DNA of 64,000 bases from NCBI GenBank assembly GCA_018000995.1, contig JAGNIU010000001.1, forward strand, positions 124,001 to 188,000. Direction: 5' to 3'. Below are positions 8,401 to 16,618 of this stretch, in pieces; within the stretch, counting starts at the first letter, position 1; every line of letters starts with the position of its first letter. This DNA is from Bacteroidia bacterium (GTDB taxonomy: Bacteria; Bacteroidota; Bacteroidia; B-17B0; Aurantibacillaceae). The position numbers were made by a program, and so were the translations under genes. The notes beneath the pieces are model-generated. The model was not told where the DNA came from, searched no databases, and was given only the letters and a program-made list of their open reading frames with translations.

Positions 8401-8855
8401 TCGGAAATAAAATCGATACTGAGTTTTTCATTCCGTTTTATCTGTAAGGTGTTTTTAGTAAGCTGACTTTTAGTTGTAATTTTCTCACAGAGGGCTAAAG
8501 GATAAGTAACCATTATTCCTTTAAAATTGTCGTTTGTTAAATAACTAAGCACCTCAGCTCGTTCCTGAATATTGGCATTAGTGGTTTTTTCGGGATGATA
8601 AGGTAGTCGATGCGATTCGGGGTAAAATAAGATGTTATTCTCGGGTAAAAGCGCTTGCAAATCATTAAAAATATAAGCGGCTTTTTCTTTGTCTGGAACA
8701 ACAACAAGGGCGTTTTTAGAGGTAATTTTAAAAGCTTCGGTTAAAATAAAGGCAATAGAAGAGCCCTTCAAACCTAAAAAACAGCTGTTTTTTTCCGATT
8801 TAAAATTGTAATCCTTTTGTTGTAAGATCCTGTCTAAAATCTTCCCTTCAATCAT
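5490..8855 (-). CDS. mfd: Transcription-repair coupling factor
   Basis: A full-length Mfd of 1121 residues that removes RNA polymerase stalled at DNA lesions and recruits UvrA. In order: a UvrB-like N-terminal region (residues 1-300), the RNA-polymerase-interacting domain starting SPGDFVTHIDHGIGRF (about 430), the RecG-like translocase with Walker A GDVGFGKTE (about 585) and DEEQ box (about 680), TATPIPRTL, and a C-terminal TRCF domain. The gene is convergent with the B12-type regulator and the two stop codons share bases, with no terminator between them. A TAATTTTG -7 match lies just upstream, at 8874-8867. Next to a light-responsive module this may be chance, as mfd is a housekeeping gene. 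Confidence 0.97.
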   Translation of the reverse strand: MIEGKILDRILQQKDYNFKSEKNSCFLGLKGSSIAFILTEAFKITSKNALVVVPDKEKAAYIFNDLQALLPENNILFYPESHRLPYHPEKTTNANIQERAEVLSYLTNDNFKGIMVTYPLALCEKITTKSQLTKNTLQIKRNEKLSIDFISDFLNEYHFQHVDFVFEPGQYSIRGGIIDIYSYANEFPFRLELFGDEVESIKTFDPSSQLSNTKHDFVTIIPNINSEQLIESRSSVFDYFKDESLVYIDDRKFASDTISEFYKKAEDAYINLQSEIKQLQPSQLYITPADFKEALEKFSVIEFGNNIIHQQNAIQFNQSPQPSFNKNFEMLINNLKENKTKGYKNYFFTDNPKQADRLFTIFDDMLAKEHRTHESLIEYLSLNIHEGFVDHDIKVACYTDHQIFERYHRFRLKETKQKTAQSITLKEILSLSPGDFVTHIDHGIGRFGGLHKLNVNNKTQEVVRLVYKDNDILYVSIHSLHRISKFSGKEGNVPRIDKLGSTTWATLKQKTKRNVKELAYDLIKLYAKRKAQPGHAYPQDNYLQHELEASFIYEDTPDQIKVTADVKKDMQKPHPMDRLVCGDVGFGKTEIAVRAAFKAVCDSKQVAIMVPTTILAYQHFKTFQERLKDLPCNIDYINRFRTAKEQKEIIEKLAAGKIDIIIGTHRLVSKEIKFKDLGLMIIDEEQKFGVGIKDKLKLIRTTIDTLTLTATPIPRTLQFSLMGARDLSVISTPPPNRYPVQTELSIYSEELIRDAVSYEIKRGGQVFFVHNKVQNIAEIAGMIQRLVPDARVGIGHGQMDGDKLEEVMMRFMEGSYDVLVATTIIESGLDISNANTIIINDAQNFGLSDLHQMRGRVGRSNKKAFCYLLAPPQVSLTNEARKRLKAIVDFSDLGSGFQIAMRDLDIRGAGNLLGGEQSGFINDMGFDTYMKILNEAVSELKEENWYKDTVGESAEDSGKAVFSRQFVKETVIDTDLQLLIPDSYVENLTERLILYRELDNITKEEELKLFEENLRDRFGPVPTEAIELINVVRFRWKAMSLGFEKITLKGSKMLAYFVAQKDSAYFATPIFHAVMTYAQKYKHLSRIKEQNEKLMLAIEDVNSISKATDVLIKMESLIEKN

Positions 8856-8866
8856 TTTGTACGAGA

Positions 8867-8874
8867 CAAAATTA
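8867..8874 (-). promoter_or_regulatory. Possible -7 element for mfd
   Basis: The minus strand reads TAATTTTG, matching TAnnTTTG, 12 bases before the mfd ATG. The leader would be only a few bases long. I see no clear -33 element. Confidence 0.3.
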
Positions 8875-9061
8875 CGGATTTAATGTTAAAACTAAATATT
8901 TTAGTTTGATAGGAATCCAATGTTAAACAACATGCAACATTGTTTTTAGACGGCTTAGGTTATATAATTGCAATATAAATTGGATTCGAGTTAAAAATTT
9001 TATAAATTTATAATTCTTGATTCAGCAACAATTTAAAACTTAACTAACTAATACATCAACC

Positions 9062-10876
9062 ATGAAAAAACAATTACTTACAATTTTAGCGACAGGGGCG
9101 ATAAGCTCTATGTTTGCTCAACTTCCGGTAAGCACGGCTCCTACCAACCGCAAGGTGGTTTTAGAAGAGTTTACAGGGATTAAATGTCAATATTGTCCTG
9201 ATGGACATAAAATCGCTAATACGATTAAAGCTTCTAAAGCTCCGGGCGAAGTAATATTAGTTAACATCCATACCGGTAGTTATGCTAACCCGGTTGGAAA
9301 TGAACCTGATTACAGAACAACTGAAGGAACTGCAATAGCAGGTATGCCAGGTATGGGCATCACTGGTTACCCAACCGGCGCTATTAACCGTCATATTTTT
9401 TCCGGAACTGCAATGGCTCACAGCCGTGGTGCATGGACAACTAATGCTAATACCATATTAGCAATGAGTTCTCCGGTAAACGTTGCTATACAAGGGACAT
9501 TAAATGCGGTAACTCGTGTTTTACAAGTTCAGGCAGAGGTTTACTATACAGGAAACAGCATTACCCCAACCAATTCATTAACTATTGCGTTACTTGAAAA
9601 TTGGGTAGTTGGTCCTCAAACTTCAGGTGCTGTTTATTATCCTGCTATGACTAATCCTGATGGTTCTTATAACCACCAGCACATGTTACGTAAAGTGTTA
9701 ACTACTGGTTCATTCGGTATTCCTGTGGCACCTACAACTGTAGGTAGCTTGTATACAAGTCCTGTTATCACTTACACTGTTCCTGCTACTTTTGGTGCAG
9801 GTAGCTTTACTAATGCTTGTAGTTTAGGTAATTTAGAACTTGTTGCTTTTGTTGCAGATAACCAAACAGAAATCAGAACAGCTGCTTATGGTCCAATTCA
9901 GATTACAGGTATTGCTAATGCAAGAGATTTGGCTCCAACTAACTTAGTTACTGATGCGCAGGTTTGTGCAGGTAAATTAAACTCTACTTTTAAATTCACT
10001 AACTCAGGAAGTGTTACTGCTACTTCTGCAGTATTTGCTTATTCTATTAACGGTGGCGCTCCAACTAATTATACTTGGACAGGTTCAGTTAATGCTTTAG
10101 CACAATCTCCGATTATTACTTTACCGGTAATTAACTTCAGCCCTATTGCAAGTAATACTTTAGATATAAGTGTTGTATCTGTAAATGGTCTTTCTGATCA
10201 AAATATTACTAATGATAATGTTTCGAAAGTAAACATTCCGTTAACTACTACTAACGCTAATAGTACTATGATGCAAATGGATTTTACTCAAGATAGATAC
10301 GGCACAGAATCAAATTGGAAATTATACGATGAAGTAACTGGTGTTTTACTTCAACAAGACGGTCCTTGGTCTCCTGACTTAGCTGCAAACGGCACTGCTT
10401 TACACACAAGAACATGGACAGCTGTTCCAAACACTTGTTATAAATTAGTTGTTACAGATTCTTATGGTGATGGTATCAATGCTGGTTATGGTGTTGGTGG
10501 TTATATTTTAAAGTCTGCTACTTTACCAATTTACACCTCTAATGGTCAGTATGGTGCAGGTGAAAATAAATGGCACAAGACTTCAATTGCTGCGGGTATT
10601 TATGCGCCAGCAATGAGTTTAAGCGGTGTAAACCTTTATCCTAATCCTGCTGCTAATTCTACTAACTTATCAATTGAGTTAACTCAAAATGAGTCGGTAA
10701 ATATATTGGTGCTTAATGCTATTGGACAAGAAGTTTATACTTCGAAATCTAATAATTATGATGCCGGTGTAAATACAATTACTTTAAATACTGAAGAGTG
10801 GGCTGCGGGTGTTTATAACATCAATATCTCTACTGCAAAAGGATCTGTTAATCAAAAATTAACTATCACTAAGTAA
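9062..10876 (+). CDS. Secreted Omp28/thioredoxin-like protein with T9SS type A sorting domain
   Basis: A secreted protein of 604 residues. A signal peptide (MKKQLLTILATGAISSMFAQ) leads to an Omp28-like thioredoxin fold starting VVLEEFTGIKCQYCPDGH, with a CQYC redox motif at Cys42 and Cys45. A middle part of beta-sandwich type follows, and the C-terminal 80 residues begin with NLYPNPA and end in KLTITK, the type A sorting domain. Such proteins cross the outer membrane through T9SS and are usually fixed to the surface. A strong terminator follows, so the gene is probably its own unit. It is a relative of the next gene but not a close duplicate. The redox role is inferred from the CxxC only. Confidence 0.85.
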   Translation: MKKQLLTILATGAISSMFAQLPVSTAPTNRKVVLEEFTGIKCQYCPDGHKIANTIKASKAPGEVILVNIHTGSYANPVGNEPDYRTTEGTAIAGMPGMGITGYPTGAINRHIFSGTAMAHSRGAWTTNANTILAMSSPVNVAIQGTLNAVTRVLQVQAEVYYTGNSITPTNSLTIALLENWVVGPQTSGAVYYPAMTNPDGSYNHQHMLRKVLTTGSFGIPVAPTTVGSLYTSPVITYTVPATFGAGSFTNACSLGNLELVAFVADNQTEIRTAAYGPIQITGIANARDLAPTNLVTDAQVCAGKLNSTFKFTNSGSVTATSAVFAYSINGGAPTNYTWTGSVNALAQSPIITLPVINFSPIASNTLDISVVSVNGLSDQNITNDNVSKVNIPLTTTNANSTMMQMDFTQDRYGTESNWKLYDEVTGVLLQQDGPWSPDLAANGTALHTRTWTAVPNTCYKLVVTDSYGDGINAGYGVGGYILKSATLPIYTSNGQYGAGENKWHKTSIAAGIYAPAMSLSGVNLYPNPAANSTNLSIELTQNESVNILVLNAIGQEVYTSKSNNYDAGVNTITLNTEEWAAGVYNINISTAKGSVNQKLTITK

Positions 10877-10896
10877 TCTTCTATTTTATAAAATCT

Positions 10897-10928
10897 AAAA
10901 GGTCAATCTAAAAGATTGGCCTTTTTTT
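10897..10928 (+). terminator. Rho-independent terminator after the first Omp28-like gene
   Basis: A 12-base-pair stem (AAAAGGTCAATC with GATTGGCCTTTT) with an AT-rich loop is followed by a T run, 20 bases after the stop codon. Confidence 0.85.
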
Positions 10929-11124
10929 ATACCCATTCTTTTTGGATAATTAGAAAGGTATTCATAGGAATCCCATTTTTTATTCATTAATTGATGCTTT
11001 TGAATTATTAATTTAATAGTATTGTGTTAAAATATTGGGATTAACGTTATGCTTTATCTAAATTAGTGTTTCCTGATTCTAACTATTTTTAATAGAGAAT
11101 TTAATTATTTAACTATTTCAAAAC

Positions 11125-13059
11125 ATGAAAAAACAACTACTTATTTTAAGCTTTGCTACTTTAAGCGTAATTGGCAGTGCGCAAACAACACGTATGTCTT
11201 TATACGAAGAATTTACCGGTGAGAATTGCGGCCCTTGCGCTTCAACCAATCCGGGATTGAAAATTGTTTTAGATAATAATGCATCTAAAGTAATTCCTAT
11301 TAAATGGCAAGTTCCAATTCCTTCTGCACCAACTGCAACTTGGTCTTTATATCAAACCAATAAAACTGAAATTGACTGGAGATATAAATCAACCGCTTCA
11401 GGTGGTTATGGATATGCTGTAGGTTCTGCCCCGGAAGGAAGAATGGATGGCCAGGCTTGTACTGTTTTTGGCGCTACATCAAACCATGCCGGATACATTA
11501 GCAATGCTGTTATCGCTTCGGCCCAATCTGTTCCTTCTCCTTTTTCTATTTCTATGCTGCGTTCATGGGATCCTGGAATGACAGTATTTACAGTTACTGT
11601 AAGCATTACTGCTGCTCAAACTTATACTTGTGCAGGTCCGTTAATTTTCCGTTTAGTAATGGTTGAGAAGAAAATTAATTTCGCTACTGCTCCAGGTTCA
11701 AATGGAGAAAAGGATTTTTATTATACAGCACGTAAGTCTTTCCCTACTCTTCAATCTGGTACATCTTTACCTACATCATGGACATTGGGTCAGAATCAAA
11801 CTTTCACTATTGCTTGTACTGCTCCATCTTATATCGTAAGCAAACCTGAAGTTGAATGTGTTGGTTTTATTCAAGATGATGCTACAAGAAGAATACAACA
11901 AGCAGGAATAACAAGAGCTCCAAACGATGCTCAAGCAAAAGGCTTAGTAAGTTCATTTATAAATTGTGGTACTTCTTATACACCAGAAGTTTCAGTATAT
12001 AACGCAGGTAATAATTCTATTACAACTATGACTATTCTTCCGATTGTAGATGCTATACCGGGCACTCCTTATGCTTGGTCAGGTTCTTTAGCAAGCGGCG
12101 CAACTACCACTATCAGTATGCCTTCCATATTACCAACAGCGGGAAATCATACCTATTCTATGAATATTACAGCCGTTAATGGCGGACCTGATGATTATGC
12201 AGCGAACAATTCAAAGCCCGGTTCATTTGCAGTTAGTAACACAATTATTGCAGCGCCTATTGTTCAAACTTTTTCGCTTTCAACTTTCCCTCCTACTAAT
12301 TGGTATAGAAATAATCAGGATAATGGTACTTTCCAATTCTCGAGAATTCCTAACGTGGGGGCTTATGCCATTTCTCCATTGGGCGCAGTAAAATATAATT
12401 CTTGGGATAATCCTGTAGTTGGTGATAGAGATGAATTATACATGCCAAATTCTAGTTTTACCGGATTAACTAATATGAAATTAACCTTCGACGTTGCGCA
12501 TGCACAAGTAGACTTAAGTGTTATTGAAGGTTTAGATGTTTTAGTTTCTACTAATTGCGGTGTTACTTGGACAAACGTATACTCTAAATATGGTGGAGTT
12601 TTAGCTTCTGCTCCTATAACAACCATCGCCTTTACACCAACCGGTACACAATGGCGTAGTGAAGTTGTAAATTTATCTGCTTATGATAACATGCCTGATG
12701 TGCTTGTTAAATTTATGCCTTACAACTCATACGGAAATAATATTTGGTTAGATAATATTAATTTGGTTTCAACGACAGATGTAAAATCAGCTGTTACTGA
12801 ATTTAATACTATTGAATTATATCCTAACCCTGCTCAAAACGAAGCTACAGTTCGTATTAGTAGCTCTAAATCGGGCGAAAGCACTATTACAATTTTAAAT
12901 GCTTTAGGTCAACTTATGATACAACAGATAGCAACTATTGATGCTGGAAACAACACCATTAATTTTGATACTAAAAATTTAGCTTCAGGATTGTATTATG
13001 TGGTTATTGCGGATAAGGAAGGAAAATCAACAACTAAAAAATTAACGATTAGTAAATAA
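11125..13059 (+). CDS. Secreted Omp28/thioredoxin-like protein with T9SS type A sorting domain
   Basis: A secreted protein of 644 residues. A signal peptide ends near VIGSAQ, and the Omp28-like thioredoxin fold starts SLYEEFTGENCGPCASTNPG, with a CGPC motif (Cys35, Cys38) identical to the thioredoxin active site. A central segment of about 170 residues from FSLSTFPPTNWYRN resembles a choice-of-anchor or MAM-like beta-sandwich. The end is a type A sorting domain (ELYPNPAQNE to KKLTISK). Compared with the upstream gene the CxxC is CGPC rather than CQYC, and the middle parts differ. Each gene has its own terminator. An extracytoplasmic thiol-redox or adhesion role is possible but unproven. Confidence 0.85.
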   Translation: MKKQLLILSFATLSVIGSAQTTRMSLYEEFTGENCGPCASTNPGLKIVLDNNASKVIPIKWQVPIPSAPTATWSLYQTNKTEIDWRYKSTASGGYGYAVGSAPEGRMDGQACTVFGATSNHAGYISNAVIASAQSVPSPFSISMLRSWDPGMTVFTVTVSITAAQTYTCAGPLIFRLVMVEKKINFATAPGSNGEKDFYYTARKSFPTLQSGTSLPTSWTLGQNQTFTIACTAPSYIVSKPEVECVGFIQDDATRRIQQAGITRAPNDAQAKGLVSSFINCGTSYTPEVSVYNAGNNSITTMTILPIVDAIPGTPYAWSGSLASGATTTISMPSILPTAGNHTYSMNITAVNGGPDDYAANNSKPGSFAVSNTIIAAPIVQTFSLSTFPPTNWYRNNQDNGTFQFSRIPNVGAYAISPLGAVKYNSWDNPVVGDRDELYMPNSSFTGLTNMKLTFDVAHAQVDLSVIEGLDVLVSTNCGVTWTNVYSKYGGVLASAPITTIAFTPTGTQWRSEVVNLSAYDNMPDVLVKFMPYNSYGNNIWLDNINLVSTTDVKSAVTEFNTIELYPNPAQNEATVRISSSKSGESTITILNALGQLMIQQIATIDAGNNTINFDTKNLASGLYYVVIADKEGKSTTKKLTISK

Positions 13060-13060
13060 T

Positions 13061-13096
13061 AAAATCGACCTCCCTAATCAGGGAGGTCGATTTTTT
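13061..13096 (+). terminator. Strong Rho-independent terminator
   Basis: A perfect stem of about 14 base pairs (AAAATCGACCTCCCT with its complement) and a four-base loop are followed by six T. It begins 2 bases after the stop codon. Confidence 0.95.
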
Positions 13097-13098
13097 AA

Positions 13099-13106
13099 TA
13101 CCTTTG
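13099..13106 (+). promoter_or_regulatory. -7 element for the small T9SS cargo gene
   Basis: TACCTTTG matches TAnnTTTG and lies directly after the preceding terminator, 23 bases before the ATG at 13129. No convincing -33 element is visible. Confidence 0.5.
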
Positions 13107-13128
13107 TAAAACACTTTAAATAAAAGCT

Positions 13129-13914
13129 ATGAAAAAAACATTTACACTTTTTGCACTTATTTTTGCCGGTATCTTTAACGCCCAAAGCCAAAGTTTAGAG
13201 GCTTGGACTTGGGATTCCTCTTTAAGCAATACAGTTGTGGCCCTTACTAATGGTACAGTTGTTGCTTATACAACCTCAGCAAATAATCTATCAACAATTA
13301 AAGTAAAGTTTAAAAATACCTCTGCTACAAATACCTATACCTACAACATCATTAGAACAGACGTTGCTTTACATTCTACAGCAATAGCCTATTTTTGTTT
13401 TGGTGATATGGGCTCTTGTTATACTGAAGTAGTTACTGAACCATCTAGCGATTTTACCGTACTGGGTCCGGGCGTTTCCACTTCAAATGCAAATCACCTT
13501 ATCACAGATCTACAGGAAGCAAGCACTATTGGCTATTCAGAAGTGAACTATAAATTATTTAATATGGCAACTGGTAAAACGGGTCCGGGTGCAGATACAT
13601 TAAGCTGGACTTTTAAGTTTAACCAATTACTAAGCGTAAACGAAAACGCTAACGTACTTGAAAATGCAAGTAACGTTTACCCTAACCCATCTACCAACAA
13701 CGCTAACATTACTGTTGTTTTAACAGATGAAGTGCCTGTAAAAGTTCAGGTGTTTAACAGCCTTGGCGCATTGGTTTATAATGGTGCAGAGCAGCAATTA
13801 AACGGGAAAAATAAATTATCAGTTGATTGTACAAACTTCAATTCAGGACTGTATTTTATCACCGTTACAGCAGGTAACTCTAAAGTTACCAAGCGTTTAG
13901 TAGTAAATAAATAA
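13129..13914 (+). CDS. Small secreted protein with T9SS type A sorting domain
   Basis: A protein of 261 residues with a signal peptide (MKKTFTLFALIFAGIFNAQ), a unique region of about 150 residues rich in Ser, Thr and Asn, and a C-terminal type A sorting domain from VYPNPSTNNA to KRLVVNK. The unique part (for example AWTWDSSLSNTVVALTNGT) gives no family I recognise; it looks like one beta-sandwich and contains two Cys close together (CFGDMGSC). It has its own -7 element and a strong terminator, so it is monocistronic. The location on the surface or in the medium is a safe inference; the function is unknown. Confidence 0.8.
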   Translation: MKKTFTLFALIFAGIFNAQSQSLEAWTWDSSLSNTVVALTNGTVVAYTTSANNLSTIKVKFKNTSATNTYTYNIIRTDVALHSTAIAYFCFGDMGSCYTEVVTEPSSDFTVLGPGVSTSNANHLITDLQEASTIGYSEVNYKLFNMATGKTGPGADTLSWTFKFNQLLSVNENANVLENASNVYPNPSTNNANITVVLTDEVPVKVQVFNSLGALVYNGAEQQLNGKNKLSVDCTNFNSGLYFITVTAGNSKVTKRLVVNK

Positions 13915-13934
13915 GCTTCCCTTATTCTATATGG

Positions 13935-13965
13935 AGCCCCCGTCTAAAGCGGGGGCTTTTCTTTT
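13935..13965 (+). terminator. Rho-independent terminator
   Basis: An eight-base-pair GC-rich stem (AGCCCCCG with CGGGGGCT) and a seven-base loop are followed by TTTCTTTT. Confidence 0.93.
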
Positions 13966-14012
13966 AAAATCCCTAAAAATTTTGTTTCTTTGGGCTTGTA
14001 AATTTTACACCT

Positions 14013-15023
14013 ATGGAATTATATTTAGACTCAGCCAACTTAAAGGAAATTGAAGAAGGTTTTAAGCTTGGATTTTTAAACGGATTAACCACTACCCCAA
14101 CCTTTATGCAAAAGGAAGGGATTACTGATATAGACGGCACTATTGTTAAATTAAGCAAGATTGTTCCTGTACTTCAAATTGAAGCTTTAGGAAATACGGC
14201 TGAAGAAGTTTTAGCCGAAGCAGAACGTCAATTAGCTTTAGGCTTAGATAAAAACAAAACGGTTTTCAAAATTCCTGTTTCTTTAGAAGGTGTTCGCGCT
14301 TGTAAAATGTTACGCGATAAAGGGCTTTTAGTAAACGTTCACTTAGTTTACACTTTACAACAAGCTTATATGGCAATGCAAGCCGGCGCAACTTATGTTT
14401 GTCCGCTGGTTGGTCGTTTACAAGATCAAGGTCATGATGCATTAACTTTAGTACAACAATGTGTTGATGCAGTTGATTTATACGGTTACGATACAAAAAT
14501 CATGTTCTCATCAGTTCGTAATGCAGAGCACGTAAGAAACGCAATTAATATTGGCGTTCACACTATCACCGTTCCACTAAAAATAATTAAACAGTTAACT
14601 GAAAATAATTTCACTACCGTTGGTACCGATCAGTTTATTATGGACACCCGCTTAATGATGGTGAAAGTAAAAGAAGCTGTTAAAGGCACAAATCCTGTTG
14701 TTGTTGAAAGCACTTCTATTACCGATGCTATTATTAAAATGACTGAATTTGGTTACGGAGCAATTACAGTAACAAAAGCCGACGGCAGCATTAAAGGTGT
14801 ATTTACTGATGGCTCTCTCCGTAAATTGATTATGGAAAAAGGTCGTGATGTTTTAAATAAAAAATTATCTGACTTAGAATACCGCGATGCAATTACTATT
14901 GACGGAAACGTTTTATTAAATGAAGCAAATGCTTTATTTAAAAAATCTAATGTTGATACCATTGTAGTTACTGATGGTGGTAAGCCGGTTGGCATGTTGG
15001 ATATTCAGGATATACAAGCCTAA
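14013..15023 (+). CDS. Transaldolase/fructose-6-phosphate aldolase-like domain fused to KdsD-type CBS pair
   Basis: A fusion of 336 residues. Residues 1-220 form a TalC/FSA-like aldolase: LYLDSAN with Asp6, FKIPVS with the Schiff-base Lys86, and SS at 166-167. Position 28 is Thr (GLTTTPT) where FSA has Asn in TTNPS. Residues 230-336 form a CBS pair whose GVFTDGSLRKL closely resembles the CBS part of arabinose-5-phosphate isomerase KdsD/KpsF, so the SIS isomerase domain appears replaced by an aldolase. A KdsC-like phosphatase follows after 9 bases, and kdsB lies nearby. FSA-type enzymes can join glycolaldehyde to glyceraldehyde 3-phosphate to give arabinose 5-phosphate, so a role in Kdo supply is a reasoned guess. 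A plain sugar-phosphate aldolase is the alternative. Confidence 0.8.
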   Translation: MELYLDSANLKEIEEGFKLGFLNGLTTTPTFMQKEGITDIDGTIVKLSKIVPVLQIEALGNTAEEVLAEAERQLALGLDKNKTVFKIPVSLEGVRACKMLRDKGLLVNVHLVYTLQQAYMAMQAGATYVCPLVGRLQDQGHDALTLVQQCVDAVDLYGYDTKIMFSSVRNAEHVRNAINIGVHTITVPLKIIKQLTENNFTTVGTDQFIMDTRLMMVKVKEAVKGTNPVVVESTSITDAIIKMTEFGYGAITVTKADGSIKGVFTDGSLRKLIMEKGRDVLNKKLSDLEYRDAITIDGNVLLNEANALFKKSNVDTIVVTDGGKPVGMLDIQDIQA

Positions 15024-15032
15024 TTTTTACGG

Positions 15033-15734
15033 ATGAGTAATTTAAAAGTTTTTGAAAATAACGGCGGTAAGTTTTTAATTTCAGAATCTTTGCTCATTTC
15101 CAACTTAAATAAAATCAAAGCCTTTGTGTTTGATTGGGACGGCGTTTTTACCAATGGCGAAAAAGACCACGAACTTCAAAGTCGTTTTAATGAAGTGGAT
15201 TCGATGGGAACGAATTTATTACGTTTCGCATTTTTTCTAAAGAACAACCATTTGCCAATTACTGCAATTATTTCCGGCGAAAACAATAAGGCAGCATTTA
15301 CATTTACGAATCGTGAATGTTTTAACGCGAACTATTTTAAAGTCGCTAACAAAACCGACGCCACCAAACACCTTTGTCAAACCTACGGGATTTTACCCAG
15401 CGAAATTGCATATATGTTTGATGATGTTTTAGATTTAAGTGTTGCTCAAGAATGCGGCTTACGTTTTTTTATTCCGCGCAAAGCTAACCCACTGTTTAAC
15501 GATTACGTTGTAAAAAATAAATTAGCCGATTATATCACCGCCTCCGAAAGCGGCAACTACGCCGTTCGCGAATGCAGTGAAGTACTTATGGATGCTTATA
15601 ATTTATTTGATGAAGCCGTTAAACAACGTGTTAATTACTCAGAGCAATATGCTCAGTATATTTCTCTCCGAAGAGAAACAAAAACAAAATACTTTACAAT
15701 TAGTGAAGGAAAAATAACTGAGACCTCAGTTTAA
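15033..15734 (+). CDS. KdsC-like HAD phosphatase
   Basis: A HAD hydrolase of 233 residues of the KdsC type (Kdo 8-phosphate phosphatase). Motif I is VFDWDGVFTNG with the two catalytic Asp. RFNEVDSMGTNLL corresponds to the RFNVRDGYGI stretch of KdsC, ISGENN is motif II, and the Lys of NKTDATKHL precedes motif IV in MFDDVLDLSVAQ. About 25 N-terminal and 40 C-terminal residues extend beyond the core. It follows the transaldolase-CBS gene after 9 bases, so both should be co-transcribed. Its stop overlaps the stop of the convergent DUF1571-like gene by 4 bases. The substrate is probably Kdo 8-phosphate or a related ulosonate, inferred from the nearby kdsB. Confidence 0.75.
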   Translation: MSNLKVFENNGGKFLISESLLISNLNKIKAFVFDWDGVFTNGEKDHELQSRFNEVDSMGTNLLRFAFFLKNNHLPITAIISGENNKAAFTFTNRECFNANYFKVANKTDATKHLCQTYGILPSEIAYMFDDVLDLSVAQECGLRFFIPRKANPLFNDYVVKNKLADYITASESGNYAVRECSEVLMDAYNLFDEAVKQRVNYSEQYAQYISLRRETKTKYFTISEGKITETSV

Positions 15735-16567
15735 AATCCATAATCTTTATAGCCCTTTGTAAATTCTTTCTCATCAATAGGCTTGTTTACTTTTATATTG
15801 GTGTAATCGTAATTCTCAAACAAACCAATATCATCATAAATACTCACACTCACGGGCAACATTGTTTTTTCATCTAAATACAAAACCGCTTTTTTGCAAT
15901 ACATGTGCGGAATTTGAATTTTACTTCCCTCTTTCAAGTATCCAAAATCATTAAACAAATCATTTTTTTCACGCAACATGTAATCGTTTACACTTTGTTT
16001 GTAAGCAATACTCGTTACGGTTTCTTTGTGTTTAACAGTGTATTCAAAAAAAGGATACGTTTTAGTCTCATAAATCACCATGTGGCACATATAGCCATTA
16101 CGCTCGTGCTTGCCTAAGTAAGTTAAGCTTTTTGTCATGTTCTCTTTTTCCTTACTTAATATAAGTCCAATAGTTCTTCCAATAAAATCAAAACCTAATT
16201 CATGAACCGTATAGTGCTGATTCTTCCGCATCAAATTTCCGCGCGGGTCTAAATTCAAAGTTAGGTAAGGAAACACGTGTGGTTTTACAACTGCCTTGTT
16301 ATTATAAGAACCCGTAACATACAATATCTCCAATTTTTTTTCTTTGTTATGGAAATACAATTTTCGCGGACTAACATTCACTTTAATTTCGGAAGCAGCT
16401 GATGAATACACATTATTTATTCGCTCCAGCGATTTTATGTTTGTGCGAAGTGTTTTTACGTTTTTTATTGAGTCAATCATATCCGCAATAATCTTCACAG
16501 CCTTATTTTGCTGGGCGTTTCCGTATAAAAAAGAAACTAAAAAAATTATGAAGAGTTGTGTTCTCAA
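15731..16567 (-). CDS. DUF1571-like exported protein
   Basis: A protein of 278 residues with a signal peptide (MRTQLFIIFLVSFLYGNAQ). The rest is a long beta-rich fold with VSPRKLYFHNKEKKLEILYV and, near the end, EKTMLPVSVSIYDDIGLFENY, which fits the DUF1571 family (LolA-like periplasmic proteins). It is convergent with the KdsC-like gene and divergent from kdsB, across 51 bases. It may have a periplasmic lipid or lipoprotein-carrier role by analogy with LolA, but that is only a fold-level suggestion. Two cysteines (in GYMCHM and HMYCKKA) could pair in the periplasm. Confidence 0.6.
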   Translation of the reverse strand: MRTQLFIIFLVSFLYGNAQQNKAVKIIADMIDSIKNVKTLRTNIKSLERINNVYSSAASEIKVNVSPRKLYFHNKEKKLEILYVTGSYNNKAVVKPHVFPYLTLNLDPRGNLMRKNQHYTVHELGFDFIGRTIGLILSKEKENMTKSLTYLGKHERNGYMCHMVIYETKTYPFFEYTVKHKETVTSIAYKQSVNDYMLREKNDLFNDFGYLKEGSKIQIPHMYCKKAVLYLDEKTMLPVSVSIYDDIGLFENYDYTNIKVNKPIDEKEFTKGYKDYGF

Positions 16568-16618
16568 TGAAATAATTCCTAAATTTAATCCTAAGTTTTT
16601 AATTGAATATTATATCTG

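Noticed and set aside
9062-13059. The two Omp28-like genes might be a recent tandem duplication.
   Set aside because: They share the N-terminal domain, signal-peptide start and sorting domain type, but their central regions and CxxC residues differ, so any duplication is old.
13973-14158. Small minus-strand open frame over the start of the transaldolase fusion.
   Set aside because: It lies inside a strongly supported gene on the other strand and shows no family signal; it is a shadow frame.
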